A stretch of 8,488 nucleotides of DNA from an uncultured Acidaminococcus sp. (lineage in GTDB: Bacteria; Bacillota; Negativicutes; Acidaminococcales; Acidaminococcaceae), in the NCBI GenBank assembly GCA_900538365.1, contig UPXT01000062.1, forward strand, positions 1 through 8,488, written 5' to 3'. How positions within the stretch are numbered: position 1 is the stretch's first letter; each line of letters opens with the position of its first letter. Positions 6,660 through 8,488 of this stretch are shown piece by piece. A program made the position numbers and the translations under genes. The notes under the pieces were generated by a model that worked only from the letters and a program-made list of their open reading frames with translations, was not told the DNA's origin and ran no database searches.

Positions 6660-7310
6660 ATTTTACAGACAAAAAAATGCTCTACAGGAAAAAGGGTTCC
6701 TTTGCCTGATGTTCAATATTTTTCGTTCAATTAAAATCTCATCCAACAAATCTTGAATCGCTCAATTCCTCGTTCCCTAACTGTTCATAGCAAACAGCCT
6801 ACGGCACCTGATTTTTATTGATTGTTTTGGCAGCCTGCATGTTCAGCTGAGGAACAATTGAATAAACGTCTAAAATATAGAAATAGGTCATACAGATAAG
6901 ACGGTGAACTATAAAAAATCCCATCCCTGGCCCAATCACACCATGACATTCACTCATACAGCAAGTGTCCTATCAGGCACACATATGAGATAAGCGTCCT
7001 GTTTTTTTATCATGCGTCCAAAGTCGATGAATGGACAACTTTTCCCATCAAATCATCATTACGGAACCTCATTGCCCTCATACAAGGTTCCCAGATTTTT
7101 GTTTTGTTTCAAAAATCGCCTTTCAGCCCGGACAAATCATCCTTCTGCTGTTTATAACGAGATAGCAGAATAAAGATTGCTCCTTTTCCCTCCATATCCA
7201 CCGCCAAAGGATCAGTTGTTGATTCAAATACACAGGCCGTTTTATTCCCTTGCCTTAGCAAGGCCAGCTGCCTCTACGAAGTGAGTTCCAAGAAAAAGAC
7301 CAGATATAAA
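6660..7310. other. Gene-poor intergenic region
   Basis: No ORF with a ribosome site was found on either strand. Structured bits are present: a CAGG.AAAGG/CCTTT.CCTG hairpin (6685-6708) followed on the minus strand by seven T, and CCTTGC-CTTA-GCAAGG (7248-7263), a 6-bp stem with a tetraloop. A weak plus-strand promoter, CGGACA-N18-TATAAC (7129-7158), would give an RNA of about 180 bases ending at the terminator at 7311-7345. I do not recognise a known RNA family in it. Confidence 0.4.
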
Positions 7311-7345
7311 AAGCCCGCACCCACAAAGGGTGCAGGCTTCTTTTT
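7311..7345. terminator. Orphan bidirectional terminator
   Basis: Stem AAGCC-c-GCACCC (7311-7322) with GGGTGC-a-GGCTT (7328-7339), one C/A mismatch and loop ACAAA. It is followed by CTTTTT on the plus strand and, read the other way, by GGGCTTTTTA. No recognised gene ends beside it; on the minus strand it is about 205 bases past the HTH gene and may end that operon. Confidence 0.8.
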
Positions 7346-7430
7346 CGTTATTTGGCATAATTTGTAGAATAAGAAAAATATTTTCACAGTTCGCAAAACA
7401 TAGGCCCTATCACGGTGGCCATGCTTATGG

Positions 7431-7521
7431 ATTTTTGCTTTATCCCATAAAAGACCGCTTTTCGCACAGAATTTTTGCCGTATTTTTGCCGTTAATCTTT
7501 GTCTGTTTTAAACATTTTTGC
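7431..7521. repeat. Four co-oriented ATTTTTGC repeats, two in an 11-bp tandem
   Basis: ATTTTTGC occurs at 7431-7438, 7471-7478, 7482-7489 and 7514-7521, always in the same orientation. The middle two are extended to an exact tandem duplicate of ATTTTTGCCGT (7471-7481 and 7482-7492). Adjacent 10-12-bp direct repeats next to a small excisionase-like gene recall arm-type binding sites of tyrosine recombinases. That role is inferred; no integrase or core site is identified. Confidence 0.55.
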
Positions 7522-7548
7522 AATTAAAAACTCTATTGGCAAGCCTCA

Positions 7549-7728
7549 TTACGGCTCCAAAGGCCCGTAAAGCCGTTCCATCCCGGCACGGGTCACCAGC
7601 CAGATACGTCCGGCTTTTCGTGCCTCCTTTTCGTTGAATCGGGGCGGTGCTCCTTTATACCCCGTGCAAGACTGCTGAATGGTTCTAGCATTAAGTCCCC
7701 ATTTCTCTGCAGCCTCTGCGGCAGTCAT
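7549..7728 (-). CDS. Small excisionase-like HTH DNA-binding protein
   Basis: 59 residues. The N-terminus is a helix-turn-helix: helix TAAEAAEKW (2-10), turn GL (11-12), recognition helix NARTIQQSC (13-21). A wing-like strand RIWLVTRAGMERLYG follows (about 41-55). This is the layout of the HTH_17/excisionase-type domain common in prophages and integrative elements, where such proteins direct excision or act as small regulators. I place the start at 7728 because the ATG overlaps the stop of the upstream gene (TAATG), the classic coupled arrangement, with GGAAG 5 bases before it. An in-frame ATG at 7767 (72 residues) has GGGAGG, but 12 bases away; both are possible. It is the last gene of the small operon and lies beside the ATTTTTGC repeats. 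Confidence 0.75.
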   Translation of the reverse strand: MTAAEAAEKWGLNARTIQQSCTGYKGAPPRFNEKEARKAGRIWLVTRAGMERLYGPLEP

Positions 7729-7871
7729 TACTTCTTCCAAAACGCTTCTATCATCTTCTTTGCCCATAGCACTACCACACCTCCCGTAATGGCTGCTTTC
7801 ACCATTTCTTTGTTCCAGTTCAAAGTAAACACCAGAAATGCCACTGCCACCGTCCATAGTAAGTATCTCAT
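7728..7871 (-). CDS. Tiny two-segment membrane protein (47 aa)
   Basis: 47 residues, beginning MRYLLWTVAVAFLVFTLNW and ending IEAFWKK. A first hydrophobic segment spans about 3-19; a second, weaker one spans about 26-37 (AITGGVVVLW) and runs into a basic, amphipathic tail. A GAGGAG site sits 9 bases before the ATG, and the stop codon shares one base with the start of the HTH gene. Third codon positions favour G and T as expected for coding DNA. The size and topology would suit a holin-like, toxin-like or accessory phage membrane protein, but nothing in the sequence fixes a function. It is well below usual gene-calling length and may be missed by automatic annotation. Confidence 0.6.
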   Translation of the reverse strand: MRYLLWTVAVAFLVFTLNWNKEMVKAAITGGVVVLWAKKMIEAFWKK

Positions 7872-7902
7872 TGCTATACGCTCCTCTCTATGATAAAATG
7901 GG

Positions 7903-7931
7903 AGCAGGTGGGGCGGTTGCCCCGACCTGCT
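7903..7931 (-). other. Very stable intercistronic hairpin
   Basis: Arms AGCAGGT+GGGGC (7903-7914) and GCCCC+ACCTGCT (7919-7931) form 12 GC-rich pairs with a single bulged base (7924) and a GGTT/AACC tetraloop. It lies between the genes for the 40- and 47-residue proteins. The tract after it on the minus strand is CCCATTTTATC, a poor T run, so it is more likely an attenuator or an mRNA processing/stability element than a full terminator. Confidence 0.7.
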
Positions 7932-7938
7932 TGCCTTG

Positions 7939-8061
7939 TTAGCGTTTTTCCTTTGGTCTGGTTTTACGCTTTCGAGGCTTTTTCTTTTTCCGGTGGTCGT
8001 ACCAGAAGAAGAAAAATTGAATCAGGATTCCGATTATCCATTCCCAATCTTCCTTGTCCAA
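7939..8061 (-). CDS. Tiny basic membrane protein (40 aa, TTG start)
   Basis: 40 residues: an acidic N-terminus (DKEDWEW), one hydrophobic segment IIGILIQFFFFWY (about 9-21), then an extremely basic tail (about 24-40) with 12 Lys/Arg in 17 residues. The positive-inside rule would put the tail in the cytoplasm. The TTG at 8061 lies 8 bases after GGAGG in a ribosome site (8066-8080) complementary to the 16S 3' end over about 14 bases. An in-frame ATG two codons upstream (8067) is too close to that site. The gene starts about 20 bases downstream of the transcription start of a perfect promoter, so it should be strongly expressed. Not recognised; it could be a small toxin, a membrane anchor or a phage accessory protein. 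Confidence 0.62.
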   Translation of the reverse strand: MDKEDWEWIIGILIQFFFFWYDHRKKKKPRKRKTRPKEKR

Positions 8062-8087
8062 TGGCATCACCTCCTTTCTATGCTTTT

Positions 8088-8116
8088 ATTATACTCGTTT
8101 TAGCGTGTATTGTCAA
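8088..8116 (-). promoter_or_regulatory. Perfect consensus promoter of the small-protein operon
   Basis: On the minus strand TTGACA (8116-8111), exactly 17 bp, then TATAAT (8093-8088). Both hexamers match the sigma-70/sigma-A consensus completely. It lies between a strong terminator and the 40-residue gene, so the small operon is an independent transcription unit with a leader of about 20 bases. No clear operator overlaps it. Confidence 0.9.
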
Positions 8117-8126
8117 GCTTCTTTAT

Positions 8127-8180
8127 AAAAAAATATCCCCCGTAAAGCCAGATATTTTCTAGCTCTACGGGGATTTTTTT
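8127..8180. terminator. Bidirectional terminator insulating the small operon
   Basis: ATCCCC(C)GTA (8135-8144) pairs with TACGGGGAT (8166-8174). The stem continues through AGC/GCT and AGA/TCT after single mismatches to a short loop. A T7 run follows on the plus strand (8174-8180) and ATTTTTTTA follows on the minus strand (8133-8127). For minus-strand transcription it begins about 30 bases after the stop codon at 8204. Confidence 0.9.
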
Positions 8181-8203
8181 ACCGTCTCAGCATGCCCTAA
8201 AAG

Positions 8204-8443
8204 TTACCATTCTGCTACCGTATAGGATATACTACCGGCTTCAATTTTTCGGCCGGTTCGGGTATAGACCATCCCCGTCCTCCTGCCCGCCTGGGGCAAT
8301 TTGATGTATATAGATCGGCGCCTGGCCGAAGCTATCAGAGTAATACCTATCCACCCGCATAGCGGTTGGTTTTTCATTTTCGGGCATAGCCCTCATATTA
8401 CTGGCAACGTACAAGTACGTTAAAAAATTGGTCGGTCAGCCAT
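8204..8443 (-). pseudogene. Small gene apparently broken by frameshifts
   Basis: Two overlapping frames each look coding in part. One runs from about 8421 through 8396 to a stop at 8241 and gives ...MPENEKPTAMRVDRYYSDSFGQAPIYI. The next frame gives KLPQAG..TGMVYTRTGRKIEAGSIS and YTVAEW, stopping at 8204 just before the terminator. Joined near 8310 they make a continuous soluble-looking protein. A third piece, MADRPIF from the ATG at 8443, would join in the same way at a run of six T (8427-8422), giving about 79 residues in total. The ATG at 8443 sits 8 bases after a preceding stop. Alternatively the real gene is only the 57-codon frame starting at the ATG at 8377. No family recognised. Confidence 0.35.
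8406..8421. promoter_or_regulatory. 16-bp perfect dyad, possible operator
   Basis: AACGTAC-AA-GTACGTT has perfect 7-bp arms. On the minus strand it overlaps a weak promoter-like pair, TTAACG (8423-8418) with 17 bp to TAATAT (8400-8395), which would place it over the -35 and spacer. If so, the stretch 8378-8451 is a regulatory region rather than the start of the broken gene. The two readings compete. Confidence 0.35.
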
Positions 8444-8451
8444 GCACGGGG

Positions 8452-8488
8452 TTACTTGCTACCCGTAAACGGGTCTCGTGGATCGAAT
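8452..8488 (-). CDS. Possible C-terminus of a gene running off the right edge
   Basis: The frame entering from the right edge reads FDPRDPFTGSK and stops with TAA at 8454-8452. The other two frames are shorter or less protein-like, and the stop is 8 bases before an ATG on the same strand, an operon-like spacing. With 11 residues nothing can be said of its function, and it may be chance. Confidence 0.25.
   Translation of the reverse strand, partial: FDPRDPFTGSK

Noticed and set aside
7330..7527. 65-codon plus-strand frame
   Set aside because: It starts inside the terminator stem, has no ribosome site and crosses the ATTTTTGC repeats.
7890..8162. 90-codon plus-strand frame
   Set aside because: It is antisense to the 40-aa gene, which has a near-perfect ribosome site and promoter; it has none of its own and runs into the terminator.
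8461..8474. ACCCG-TAAA-CGGGT hairpin at the right edge
   Set aside because: Only 5-bp arms, with no T run or promoter context; it can be chance within possible coding sequence.
1..8488. CRISPR array, tRNA genes or insertion sequence
   Set aside because: No regularly spaced repeats of CRISPR length, no tRNA T-loop/acceptor pattern and no transposase frame or terminal inverted repeats were found.

Overview
The window looks like chromosomal DNA from a low-to-mid GC Firmicute (Bacillota), possibly a Negativicutes-type anaerobe. The grounds are near-perfect AGGAGGTGA-type ribosome binding sites, an oxygen-sensitive class I hybrid-cluster protein, a lone ECF-transporter S component and an rrn-type tandem promoter. 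The lineage is inferred from gene content and signals only; no 16S sequence is in view.

Left edge (1-210): two stacked sigma-A-type promoters on the minus strand, with 17-bp spacers and about 94 bp apart, fire leftward into a structured leader carrying a CTTGAGAACTGAA-type box. This is the usual architecture upstream of an rRNA operon, whose genes would lie just off the left edge. A T-rich gene-free stretch (210-684) follows.

Middle (685-6660): compact housekeeping and metabolic genes, nearly all on the minus strand. hcp (hydroxylamine/NO-handling hybrid-cluster protein) stands alone with its own terminator and a perfect GTTGTT/AACAAC dyad upstream. Next is a three-gene operon: udp (uridine phosphorylase), deoB (phosphopentomutase) and a gene for an unrecognised secreted protein of 201 residues. 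Udp releases ribose-1-phosphate from uridine and DeoB converts it to ribose-5-phosphate, so the first two genes form a nucleoside-salvage module. Divergent from udp is an ECF-type S component, a membrane substrate-binding subunit that may feed or serve the same pathway. It shares a long bidirectional terminator with a convergent HD-domain hydrolase gene.

Right part (6660-8488): an accessory-looking region. About 890 bases without a convincing gene hold an orphan bidirectional terminator and a cluster of four co-oriented ATTTTTGC repeats, two of them in an exact 11-bp tandem. The repeats lie next to a small excisionase-like HTH gene. That gene is the last of a tight minus-strand operon driven by a perfect consensus promoter (TTGACA-N17-TATAAT). 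The operon also encodes two tiny membrane proteins (40 and 47 aa), separated by a very stable hairpin. Upstream of the promoter are a terminator, a small gene that seems broken by frameshifts, a 16-bp perfect dyad and the possible 3' end of another gene. I read this as the end of an integrated mobile element (prophage or ICE-like). No integrase or structural phage gene is visible, so this remains an inference.
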